Shown here piece by piece: positions 44,886 to 55,495 of a stretch of DNA of 64,000 nucleotides (position 1 is the first letter of the stretch; each line of letters starts with the position of its first letter). Location: the NCBI GenBank assembly GCA_958298945.1, contig OY282609.1, positions 68,544,220 through 68,608,219 on the forward strand, in the 5' to 3' direction. Both the position numbers and the translations under genes were made by a program. The stretch is from Atherix ibis (taxonomy: Eukaryota > Arthropoda > Insecta > Diptera > Athericidae). A model generated the notes under the pieces. That model did not search any database. It was not told the origin of the DNA and saw only the letters and a list, made by a program, of their open reading frames with translations.

Positions 44886-47204
44886 ATTTCTAATAATTTT
44901 TTGATATTTTCCCAATAATATAATATTTAAACAATCAAAAATATATTAGTTAACATAAAATTGTTATAAAAATAATTAACTGAAAATCATGTTCGGAATA
45001 TGAGGAAATCGTAGCCACAGTAACATTGATCCTCATGCTAATTTCTTATGGGAAAATAAGAATTTGTTGGCGGCTTGTCTGTCAATTTCCTAAAATCACG
45101 CTCCAGGTGAGAATAGAAATATAGACAAATGGATGAGATGAGAACAAAGTGCATGAAATGTGCATTCAAAACTTATTCTGATCTGAATGCTATGACGATG
45201 TGAACGCTGTCATATGGGCTCCTTCTCATTTTGTAATTTTGCTAAGTCATGAACACTAAGAAGAATAGTGCTTTGGTACCCTAAGCAAACTAGCATAAAT
45301 TTTAATATACTCGTACCTTCATTGGCCAGCATGGACCACGATACGAATAAAATTCGATTCAATGCGGAGAATCATCAAGAAAAACTCGCTAATGGGAATA
45401 TTAACAATTAATTTAGAAACTTTCAAGCAAACAAGGGGATTTTCTCAGTGTGAAAAACGGTGTCAGGAAAACATATGATGATACCACAATAACAAGTATT
45501 GTGGATGGTTAGTTAGTTTGCTGAGTATGATGATGATGGTCGATTGCTTCCTTTACTAGCCCTTGGCCCGCTCACGATCCGGTTGATTGCCGCATTTCAG
45601 GTAATCGCGAATATACGAGACCCAAACAAAAATTTTAACAAATTGCGTTCACGAACCCGTCAGACATCCATCATTCACCTCATTAGGATTGTATCTATCC
45701 CTCATCTCGGTGTGTATTCTACGCTTCATCATTGAATAACCATCATTACAACAACCACCCTCACCATTCTTCAGTATTGTTTGTGTTCACGGATGCGGAT
45801 GCAAATACTACAGCGACGGAGCTACAGTGTGCATTTTACCAACCGCCAGCGCATCAAATTATCCGAATACAATTCTATATACCTTCAAAGTTTATCTAAA
45901 CCTAAACTCACAGCTAGGCCTACCTATTCCATTTACTATCTATAGTCTCTTCAGTTGCTATATATGGGGTTAAATATCATGTCCATCAGTCGACACTACC
46001 TTGGCCGTCGTGTCGTCACAATAATCACAATCGTGAATAAGCTCTCTTGCCATCCATAGTCCTCCATTCCCGAACAGCAAAAATACAGCCATTAACACAC
46101 AGTTCCTACTACCAATATAACAACATTGGGTATCTACAATAACATCATCCTCCCCCACAAACGCTGTCAATATTGATAGGTATTTCCCGTCGTGTCGGAT
46201 CCTACAAAGTATATTCGCGTTTTCAGGCAATATTTTTAAAAATTCTAAGGCTAAAAGATACACTAAATAGAAATATTATTTGTGTATCTAAATTCTGATA
46301 AATGACTAAAAATTAAATTATTTTTTCATGTATTATATGCCGCCAATTGTAAGGGTAGAGCATAATACTAAAAATTATTTATAGAAAATAATAAATTTAA
46401 AGCTTATATAAAATATCTCAAACTGATTAAATCGGTTTTTTGGTAGTCAGTCATCTATTAAATTGTTCAAAATGATATTGTCAATGAGTAAAAAGGAATC
46501 CAATTTCTTTTATACATAATTCCAGCCTATCCCATCGTACTGTAGAAAAACCTATTAGAATCAACTTGAACGTATCTAGACAGGTCTTATTACTGACAAA
46601 ACTTGTGGCTGATTAAACGTGGGCTTTGTTAGACAACCGAGCCACATAGGCCTGACCATGGTGCTAAAGTGCAGCAATGCCTCTTCGTATACGGATTTTC
46701 ACGTTATGCAAATCCAATGCCTTTTAGTGTTAAAATATTGCTTGTTTATGATCGTGAAGTCGTTTAACTGCAGGTAGCTCGTAAACATTAATTAATAATA
46801 AATTTGTCAAAATATCAAAATGTTCGCGTTGAGTGAGCGCCCGACTTCTAACATGCCCTAAACGTGTCCAGTTCAAGTGTGGATACGCGAAAGATTATCT
46901 AAACTTGCACTCTGGAATTTTCTTTTACCCACCACCATAGTAAACCTTTTGTCTGATAGAAAGGTAATTATTCTAGTGAATCGTGAATTAATTTTAAGTC
47001 GATCTGCCACTGAGAAAATAAATTTCAATGTTTTTTCTTACGATGCGCTATATTTACAACCTTCTAGCAATATTGAAAAGTTAGCCTAGGAAGCAATAAA
47101 GACGATGAATATGCTTAGTTTTATCCAATTCCTTTTAAGTTAGTTAAAGTCTAAGTCGCCTATGCTTAATTTAATCGATTTATAAATATGAGAATCGATA
47201 AGAA
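44886..47204. other. Intergenic, no recognised gene
   Basis: The part at 45540-46260 is less AT-rich and has frames of 63 aa (45544-45735, +) and 97 aa (45970-46263, -). Neither shows a known motif. No transposon ends found. Confidence 0.5.
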
Positions 47205-47345
47205 ATTAATTTTTTTTTCTTTAAATTTAAATGTTATCTACAATTGTGTAGATTTTTTTTACAAGCAGATTTTTTAAGGGAAGATACAAAAACATGATCA
47301 CAATTCGGCAAATTGTAAAATTAACCTGGGCACAATTTTGTTCTT
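47205..47345 (-). mobile_element. Jockey-like LINE 3' end scrap, copy J5
   Basis: After a T run on + (poly(A) of the minus strand), the sequence AATGTTATCTACAATTGTGT, then ACAAGCAGATTTTTTAAGGG and ATACAAAAACATGA follows the 3' UTR of copy J3 (58760-58850) step by step. Only about 130 bp remain, with no coding sequence. Confidence 0.7.
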
Positions 47346-47943
47346 TGGACCTAAAAAATATTTCAAATTTGTATTTAGTATAGAAATAACAAGACAAGTA
47401 AGAATACGATTTATGTAAATTTGAGGCTATGTTACATCATCTGATTGAAGTGCACACAAAATTCTACTAACTGAAATGGCTATAAATAAATAATCATTAG
47501 CTTAGTAATATACGAAAATCTACAAGCGCGTTCTTTGTAAATCTCAAATCCTGATTTCATAATTCAATCGAATTCTTCTGATGGCCCCATAATTAAATAC
47601 TAGCTGAAAAATTTGTCGTCTGCGATAAGGAATATTGTGTGGAGAAAACAGTGTTAATAAATAACTGACAGTATACTCCCTTGCAACCAAATTCTCACCC
47701 ATTCTTTCTATAAATTCCATTCTACACTTAAATTTTTATTAATTCATATTTTAAATAAACCACAATTAATGTTAAAATATTGGAAAATTTTGTTAAAAAA
47801 TTGGAAAATTTCGTTAATTCAAATAAGCAGCCTTTCTTGTTATGATTTAAAGAAACATTCAGAAAATAATGTTGTTAGAATGAGTGAGAAAATATATCAA
47901 TGGGAAAATTCGCAAGCACAAACTGAGATTGTTGGTTGGAATA
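47346..47943. other. Intergenic, nothing recognised
   Basis: AT-rich with one short unrecognised frame at 47769-47960 (+) that runs into the transposon end. Confidence 0.5.
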
Positions 47944-49169
47944 CAGGGTGGACCATTTAGAAGTGCCATTTTAAAAAGTAAATAAAAAAAAACGAGTGAA
48001 TGTTTTTTCAAATTTCCGGTTTTATTAAAAAGATTGAACCTTGAAATTTATGAAAGAAAAACAACATCATTTAAATGACTGCCACGGCTGGCCAATTTTT
48101 CAGTGCATTTTCGATTGTCTGGGCGTGTATCTCTTCAATGGCAACTTTGAACATTCATCCTTAACGGCTCCTCACAGAAAATAATCCAACGGGCTCAAAT
48201 CTGTGGCGGCCAACAGCTCTGAGGCGGCCAATTGACATCAGAATTTCGGCTGATTATTCGGTTTTCGAAAGCAGTGCCCAAAAGTTGGATTGTTACGTTG
48301 GCTGTGTGGCCCTGTCCTGTTGAAACCAAATGTCGTCTATGCCATTCTCTTCAACTTTTAGAAATAAAAATTCGTTGAGCATGCCACGATACCGCTCACC
48401 TTTGGCCGTAACGGCGGCTCCTTCATCGTTGTCGAAGAAAAATGGGCCAATGATGCCTCCACTCCAAAATCCGCACCAAATCGTGACTCGTTGTGGATGC
48501 ATCGGCTTTTCCATGGTGACGTATGGATTTTCTGAGCCACAGATGCGACAATTTTGTTTGTGGACATACCCACCGAGGTGGAAATGGCCCTCATCCGAAA
48601 AGATGATTATTCGGTAAAAATGCTCATCTTCGGCCAATTGATCTTGCGCCCATTGGGCAAACCGAAAACGCATCGGATGGTCATGAGGCTTTAGCTGTTG
48701 GACTAATTGAACTTTGTAAGCTTTCATAACGACGTCTTTGTGGAAAATTCTCAACAGAGAAGTGCGAGAAATGTTCAATTCCTGAGAACGGTGACGAGTT
48801 GATGTTGATGGATGATCAAGGACATTTTCAGCAACGGCGGCAATATTCTCGGTCTTAAAGCGGGAACGAGTTGCTTTGGCAACCAACAAACCAGTTTCCC
48901 GAACTCACTTCACGAATTTGCCCACAAATTCATGTGATGGCATTCGATCTTTACTCATTTTTTTTTTTAATTTCTCACAGTTTGGGTTGAAGACTCACCA
49001 CTTTGGAAGTAAGTTCTCAATATTTCCCAATTTACTTCAAGCGTATGGATTACCATTTCGTAAAATTCTGACTTTCAACTAACAATCTGTCAATTCGTGT
49101 TGACATTTAAGACTTAAGTACTTCAAATAAATAGTAGTTCAAAATGGAACCGCTAGATGGACCACCCTT
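47944..49169 (-). mobile_element. Tc1/mariner element G (DD41D-like)
   Basis: 1,226 bp on the minus strand. Terminal repeats, read inward: CAGGGTGGACCATTTAGAAG at the left and AAGGGTGGTCCATCTAGCGG at the right, continuing about 10 bp further. TA flanks at 47942-47943 and 49170-49171. A distinct family from all the others in the window. Confidence 0.93.
48048..48958 (-). pseudogene. Tc1/mariner transposase (DD41D-like), inactivated
   Basis: Transposase of the group whose proteins read HLxGYVxKQNCRIxG and MHPQRVTIWCGFWSGGIIGP. The start is ATG 48958 (MSKDRMPSHEFVGKFVK); a TGA stop follows at about 48905-48907 and the same frame continues VRETGLLVAKATRSRF. Visible: helix-turn-helix STSTRHRSQELNISRTSLL, first catalytic FSDEGHFHLGGY, second catalytic IWFQQDRATQPT (glycine after the aspartate changed to arginine). 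Then, after a stop and frame changes, ISRNSDVNWPPQSC and DLSPLDYFL with the third aspartate, GAVKDEC, and a C-terminal GSHLNDVVFLS ending at 48048. A large deletion lies between those last two. In intact relatives the second and third aspartates are about 41 residues apart, from my knowledge of the family. Dead copy. Confidence 0.88.
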
Positions 49170-49171
49170 TA

Positions 49172-49505
49172 TAGCCACTTCCACCCTCCTCAAAGCTTTT
49201 CTCAATTAGGTGCGCGCACACACTGAAGTACTGGTTGTTTATACCACACTTATTTAGTTAAAAAAATATTTACTCAAATTTGAATGATCAATGTTTATAA
49301 CATCCCATATTTAGGAGAGTTTTGAAACATTTGGTTAAGTGTGCGATCACTTTTGCTCTAATCTCTCTCTCTCTCTCTCTTTACAGCATATGCACCTATT
49401 GGAAAATTGACAGGATCATATCCTCTAAAAAAGTGTATTGAGCAATGCAATGACTATAAGAGGAATCAGCTGAACGCACACGGCGTTCAGTAGAGCCATC
49501 GCTTA
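49172..49505. other. Spacer with a (CT)n tract
   Basis: A TC dinucleotide tract of about 20 bp lies at 49362-49382. Nothing else is recognised before array 4. Confidence 0.7.
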
Positions 49506-50920
49506 GACATTATCAGTAAAAGTAATTAACAGTTAAAAAATGTTCAGTTAAAAAAATATTCAATAAAAAAAATTTTTGTGAAAATAATTTTAAAAATTAA
49601 TAAAAATTATTTTCGGTAAAATTAATTTACAGTAAACATTATTTTTAGTAAAAATTATTATCAGTAAAAACAATTTTCAGTAATAACAATTTTTAGTAAA
49701 TATAATTTTCAGTTGCAATAATTTTTAGTAAAAATAGTATTCAGTAAAAAAAGGTTTCAGTAAAAATATTTACCGGTAAAACTATTTTAAACAAAAGCAA
49801 TTTTCAGTAACAAAATTTTCAGTTAAAAAATTATCAGTAAAATTAATTTTGGTAAAAATAATTTGCAGTAAGAATTATCATCAGTAAAATTAATTAACAG
49901 AAAATTTTTTTTTACAGTAAAAAATTAATTTACTGTAAAAAAATTGTCAGTAAAAATAATTATTGGGAATAAATGTTTATTCGAAATAATTTTCGGTAAA
50001 ATTAATTTACAGTAAAAATAATTTTCAGTTAAAATAGTATTCAATAAAAATAGGTTTTAGTAAAATAATTACCAGTAAAAAAATGTTTAGCAAAAAATTT
50101 TTTTTTAGTAAAAATAATAATCAGTAAAAATTATTGAAATTAAAAGCATTTTCAATAAAAGAAATTTTCAGTTAAAAAAATGTCAGAAAAAATAATTTTT
50201 AGTAGCAATAATTTTCAGTATAAATATTGTTGTTTTTGTGCAAATAATTTATAGTAAAAATAATTTGGAATAAAAATAATTTCCAGTGAAAATAATTTTC
50301 AGACAAAATAATTTTCAGTAAAAAATTTTCAGACAAGTAAATTTTCAAGAAATAATTTTCAGTAAAAGAAATGAACATTTAAAAAAATGTTCAGTAAAAA
50401 AACTGCACTAAAAATAATTTTCAGTATACGTAGCAATAAGTTTCAGTAAAAATAATTTTCAGCAAAAATATTTTTAATAATAAAATTATTATTAAAAATA
50501 ATTTTGATAAAAATAATTTTCAGTAAAAACTATTTTTATTAAAAAAATTGTCAATCAAAATAATTTTGGATAAAAATAATTTTTAGTAAAAATAAGCTAT
50601 AGTAACAATAATTATTAGTAAACATATAATAAACAGTATATGTTTATATACTGTTTATTATATGTTTACTAATATATAATAATTATTTTACAGTCAAATT
50701 AATTACTGTAAAAATTATTTTACAGCAAAAATAATTTTCAATAAAAATAATTTCAGTAAATTTAATTTTCTGTAAAGAAAAGTTCGGTTAAAAAAATATT
50801 CAGTAAAAAAAATTTCAGTACAAATAATATGCAGTCAAAATAGTTTTTAGTAAAAATAATTTTCAGTAAAAAAATTCCCAGTAAAAATTGTCAGTAAAAA
50901 TCAGTAAAATTTTCATGAAA
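49506..50920 (+). repeat. Satellite array 4 (degenerate, 16-bp unit)
   Basis: Diverged tandem array whose commonest unit is CAGTAAAAATAATTTT (16 bp). That is the array 3 unit with three extra bases (AAT) before the T run. Copies are strongly mutated and of variable length, so this is an old or slowly homogenised relative of arrays 1-3. A long palindrome lies inside it (50613-50674). Confidence 0.85.
50613..50674. repeat. 62-bp perfect palindrome inside array 4
   Basis: Arms of 29 nt (50613-50641 and 50646-50674) with a 4-nt loop GTTT and no mismatch. The left arm begins TATTAGTAAACATATAAT. No other palindrome of this length was seen in the arrays. Confidence 0.93.
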
Positions 50921-53230
50921 TTTTTTTTTTCCAAAATTACCTTAATTTGTTTAAATAGAGTCCTTTTGAAATTTATAATTAAAATACACAAATAATAAAA
51001 TTTATATTCAAATCCGAGCAAGGAAGACTGCTCAATTCAATTAACAAAATTTTTATATTTAACATTGTAAAATCGGTGTCATTTGCATTTTCGTTGATAT
51101 ATAGGATGCTTCGATGTTTATTTTTATTTTGCCTTGATTATTATTATTATTTCAAAATTATTTAAAGTGTGCATTAATAAAAATTAAAGTGTGCCAAGAA
51201 ATATATATAAAAAAGGATTTATATTAATTTGGTCGCACCTAACTAAGTCTATTTTAATAAATTCGCTGAAATTGTAAATGTTTATCAAAAATTTTTCGTT
51301 TATTACTTTTATAGTTGCGTGAAAAATGGCATTCGCTGAAATTTTTATGTTATAAGGGGGATATTGTGTTTTTGTGTATAGTCGTCATATCAGTATAGAA
51401 CCGATTAGTTTATAGATCATTTACTGTAAGATAATATTCTGAATTAATTCTAACCAATAATGTCACTGAAAAGAAGCTAAACATAACCTCAAATTTGGAA
51501 TACTCGCATCCTCACATAACCTCAAATTTGGAATACTTAAGAATTTTTACTGAATGTGATTTTGCCTAAAGTTATTACTGAAAATTATAAATTCTTATTT
51601 TTGATTTCATTCCTAAATGCAGTATAATTTCCTAAAAATATTTTGACATAAATGTTTTTTTTAGCTATGACCTCTAATCGTATGAAAATAAAAAAATTGC
51701 TTTCTTCAATAAATATTTCCTTTATATCAGATTTTAAGCAGATAGCCTAGCCTATTCATATTTTGCTTCTTATTGCCATAAATCGAAATAAGTTTAATAA
51801 ATTAAAGAACATCTATCGGTGTGCTTATCTTGTAGATAGAATGATCAACACTTTTGAAATACAATTTGTAACTGAACTGAAGATATATGATTATTAGCCT
51901 GCAGACGTCATCCACTTCTGTTTTAAGGTGCATTCGATAATTGCTCTAAGATATTTTGCAAATGCAAGTGTGACTGTCGAATGTGTAGTTGTTTTCGAAA
52001 TAGCATTTGATGACAATTACGCTATCTGTCAGGGTATTTATTTCTGTACATCTTGCCCTTTTCAGACAGATTGGAAAATTAACTTGCAAATTGCTACAAT
52101 GATCAAAAACAGATTGTACGAGGAGTTAGTGTGGTTACGCATTGTAATATTCAAAGATGATATCGACAAGTACTGGTTGGTGTGGCTTCTGGCAATGCAC
52201 TATTACCGAAGTGACAAAACAGACATGGAAATGGTCTTGCATGCATCGAAATCTCATCAATACAAGGTAGTAAATAAGAATCGACTGCACGTAATATTGG
52301 TTCGTTTTCAAATGAACCTACAATGTGTCAATGAAATTGTTTGGAAAATTTAAAGCCTCTTGGAATAGTTTATTCTTCAGTCAATAGCATTGGTAATTGA
52401 AAATGTATCTTTTGCAACAGATGAAAGTATACTTGAAATGCACTTCAATCGAGCATTAAAAACATTAATCAGCACTTGCACTTTAATTTCAATTTTTCAA
52501 ATATGATAATTTTTTTTTTGCGAAAAATACGCGGTGATAAAGTCTATTGAGTTTTGAAGAAAAAGCTGGTCTAAAGAAAAATTTACATTTTAAGTCAATA
52601 TTTAAAAATGTTGGTAAAGAAAAATTTTATATTGTATTGATTATCAATAGAGTTTTATTAAAGCATATTTTTGGTTTTTACATTTCAAAAAACGAATTAA
52701 ATCAATCCTTGTAATCCAGTTTTTCCAAATAAATTAAGCTAACAAGCTCTCGGATAAGTCTCCTTATTACTCGAGCACATCCTCTATACATTTATACATC
52801 CGATATTCTAATCTGCTCTTACTTCATCTTTGCTTCATATGCAATGAACTGGTTAACATAGTAAAAAATAAAAGTTAACGGATGCGAATATGGCCACGTA
52901 ACTGTTAGAAAGCAAGTATTCCCATATATGTGTACTAAAGGCAGTATCTTTCAACATGACATAAAAGCCGGCTACCTATGCACAAGACCTTTGACACAAG
53001 ACTCAAAAACCCAGAACTAAATAGACGATATCCACAGCTACTTCTACTTCCAGGAAAACGTTCTGAACTTGCTTGGTGCAGCAAAATACTTTTATCAAAT
53101 CTCTTCAGTCAAAAATACTTTTATCTCGTAAAAAGGAATCTGGTTTCCAAGGTTCCCGTTCACTTGATCTGATTCGAGTAAGATCAATACTGAAATGTAT
53201 ATTATGAGCGCCATGACACTAAAGACCATT
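50921..53230. other. Intergenic, one unrecognised frame
   Basis: AT-rich. The frame at 51928-52353 (+, 141 aa) is the longest unexplained one here. It starts at MHSIIALRYF, has several cysteines and tryptophans (CTSCPF, WLVWLLAMHYY) and more balanced composition than its surroundings. I recognise no family and see no exon context. It may be chance. Confidence 0.4.
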
Positions 53231-53310
53231 TGAAGACAAGGGATAACAGGATAAGGAAATTAAAGTAGAACGGAAAGCAAATTGCCTTTTGGGAGTTAGC
53301 ATAGGACCAT

Positions 53311-53386
53311 GCCTCATTGGGATTCGAACCAACGGCTCCTTGGATGACAGTTTAGGATGCAACAACTGTGCTACAGGGCCGCCGAG
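53311..53386 (-). repeat. tRNA-like sequence, probable SINE head
   Basis: On the minus strand, TGTAGCACAGTTGTTGC resembles an RNA polymerase III A box and GGTTCGAATCCCAA is a good B box, about 35 nt apart. The part between reads ACTGTCATCCAAGGAGCC, similar to tRNA anticodon-arm sequence. The acceptor stem does not pair well, so this is not a functional tRNA gene. A tRNA-derived SINE head is the likeliest origin. A second A-box-like GATAGCACAGTCGTTA lies on the same strand near 53686-53705. Confidence 0.6.
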
Positions 53387-53794
53387 CATGGTAGTTTGTT
53401 TTGAGAAATTAAAAAGGTATTGGGCGATCTAAAACTTCCACAATGGATAAAATCTCAATAGCAAAGAAATGTTTGTTAAGGTTGCATTCCGTTAGAAGAC
53501 GAGGAATAGTAAGTTGAACGTTACAGGAGGAGCAAATGAGAGGAGAGTCCGTTCCCGCAGGAAATTATGTGTTAGAGCAGAATGTCCTATCCGAATTCTG
53601 AGCAGATTCCAAGAAGCAGTGAAAGCCTTCACTACTTCTCCAGACCGTTTGTTTTTTCGTAGATTTACTTATAATTTTTATTCACTAACGACTGTGCTAT
53701 CGGGCCCTTACCTTGAATTTTACCCCCCACTCCTCGCCAAGATCAAAAAACACTTGAAATGACGTTACTTTGGTACTATCGAAAACATCTAAAA
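53387..53794. other. Spacer with SINE-like and shared motifs
   Basis: Holds the second A-box-like sequence (about 53690) and the AGAGCAGA...CTATCCGAATT motif (53566-53611) shared with 8.49 kb. An 82-aa frame (53514-53762, +) is not recognised. Confidence 0.4.
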
Positions 53795-55270
53795 GAGTAT
53801 TCGTAAGGAGCTGAAGGCGATTTCGATTGAAGCCTCGAAGCACTGCTACAAAAGAGTAGGAAACGCCTCAGGAATGGGAGATCGACCATCGACCATCGAC
53901 GCGTTGGAACTCGTCACGAACATCGCAAAGGAAGCCATCTCAGGATGGAAGAGATGGAAAGGCGGTTCTTAAAAGCATTGCCTCATTGTCACCCTGGACA
54001 TCAAGAATGCGTTTTACTCGGCCCGCTGGGATTGAATCTTGGAGGCTCTTGAGAACATGGGGGTGCCCTACTACCTACGGAGGATGGTCAGATCATACTT
54101 CAGTGATCGACTACTGCACTACGAGACCGAGGATGGACCAGCGGAGTATGGGGTCACGGGAGGGGTACCTCAGGGCTCTGTCCTGAGGCCACTCTTGTGG
54201 AACGTCATGTACGACGGCCTACTCCATCTGGAATTACCGACGAACACAACGACGTAGCGGTTGTCCTTGTAGCCAAACACCTGGAGGAACTGGAAGCAGC
54301 ATTCTCCACCACCATCCGGAGCATAAGACAGTGGATGACTTTGGCGGAACATAAGACCGAGGAACTTCTTGTGAGTAGCCGGAAGAAAATGGAGACCATC
54401 ACCATAAGAATAGGCGACCACGACATCCGGTCGCTATCCTACATCCGGTATCTAGGAGTAGTCTTGGATGCCAGACTCAACTACAAAGAGCACATCTCCA
54501 GCGTCAGCAGGAAGGCATCAGCAGTACAGGGCGGTCTTTCGCGGATAATGCCCAATGTCGGAAGCCCCAGGCAAATCCGAAGGCGACTACTGGCAACTGT
54601 TGTTACCTCCGTCTTGCTATACGGAGCACCAGTGTGGGCGAAATCGCTAGAGTTAACAACATACCGCAAGACAATGTCATCAGTCCAGCGGCTCTCAGCG
54701 ATCAGAATAGCGTCAGCATACCGAACGGTATCACACGATGCGGTCAACGTCGTGGCATCATGCCCACCCATCGACACCCTGGCAGGAGAGCGAGAACGCC
54801 AACATCGTAGGAAGAAGGTAGAGCGGCGAAAGGTCCTCTGTGAAAAGGAGAGACCCGAGAGTCTTCGCCTCTGGCAAGAGAGATGGGACAACTCGACGAA
54901 GGGTCGGTGGACTCATCGGCTGATCCCAGATGTTACCAAATGGGTCACTCGCCTGCACGGGGAAGTCGGGTATTACATCGCCCAACTCTTGACTGGGCAT
55001 GGATGCTTTCGGGCATACTTGCACAGATTCAAGAGAACTGACTCTCTAAACTGTCATCATTGCCGCAACGTGATCGCAGACGCAGAACACGTGTTCTTCC
55101 AGTGCCCCCTCTACGAGGGCATACGGGCAGAACTAGAGAGAAATCTGGACCGTTCCATCAGTCCAGAAAACATAGTGGAGTGCATGCTGAAGAGCCAATC
55201 GGCTTGGAACAGAATTGCAGAGTACGCGGAATCCATTATCAAGGATCTCCACACAACGAACGAAGAATAG
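53795..55270 (+). pseudogene. R1-like reverse transcriptase ORF2, C-terminal half
   Basis: Visible in order: STIDALELVTNIAKEAISGW, motif A IVTLDIKNAFYSARWD, MGVPYYLRRMVRSYFSDRLL, motif B GGVPQGSVLRPLLWNVMYDG, and after it DVAVVLVAKHLEELEAAF. The catalytic YADD/FADD box (motif C) has been deleted together with frame at about 54235-54250; only its final D remains. From there a long frame runs to 55270: KKMETITIRIGDHDIRSL, YIRYLGVVLDARLNYK, SVLLYGAPVWAKSL, and a CHHC-type zinc knuckle (CHHCRN...HVFFQCPLY) near the end. A stop interrupts near 53968 and another near 54037. R1-clade assignment rests on the motifs and knuckle and is moderate. No endonuclease domain remains. Confidence 0.93.
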
Positions 55271-55423
55271 GCCGCGAGGCGTCATAACATCGGGACAGCA
55301 GTAGCATCAAATAAGAACGCCCCGACGAAGTAGTATTTACAAAGAGTGCCGCCGGGGAACCATCGTTCCGGGAGCAAGGTTAGAGGTGCAGGTTAGGTTT
55401 TAGCGAGGTAAAAATCCCGCATA

Positions 55424-55455
55424 ACTCGTCTGGCAGGAAAAATTTCCAGGCGAGT
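55424..55455 (+). other. Hairpin in R1-like 3' UTR (copy 2)
   Basis: ACTCGTCTGG and CCAGGCGAGT form a 10-bp stem with one G.U pair around a 12-nt loop. Same place and arms as at 7439-7470. Confidence 0.7.
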
Positions 55456-55495
55456 ATCTTTCGAAGGTTTCCCCCTGTACCTCATTAATACTTAA

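Larger units (their letters stand above)
53795..55495 (+). mobile_element. R1-like non-LTR retrotransposon 3' half, copy 2
   Basis: GC-rich compared with its surroundings. It holds the reverse transcriptase from before motif A to the stop, plus a 3' UTR of about 220 bp ending near 55495 (GTACCTCATTAATAC then an A run). It is 5'-truncated at about 53795. Same family as the minus-strand copy at 7.4-8.5 kb. Confidence 0.93.

Noticed and set aside
45544..46263. Host exons in the less AT-rich patch
   Set aside because: Frames are short, on opposite strands and unlike any known protein; no convincing splice structure.
53311..53386. Functional tRNA gene
   Set aside because: The acceptor stem does not pair and the T loop appears one base too long; a SINE-type origin fits better.
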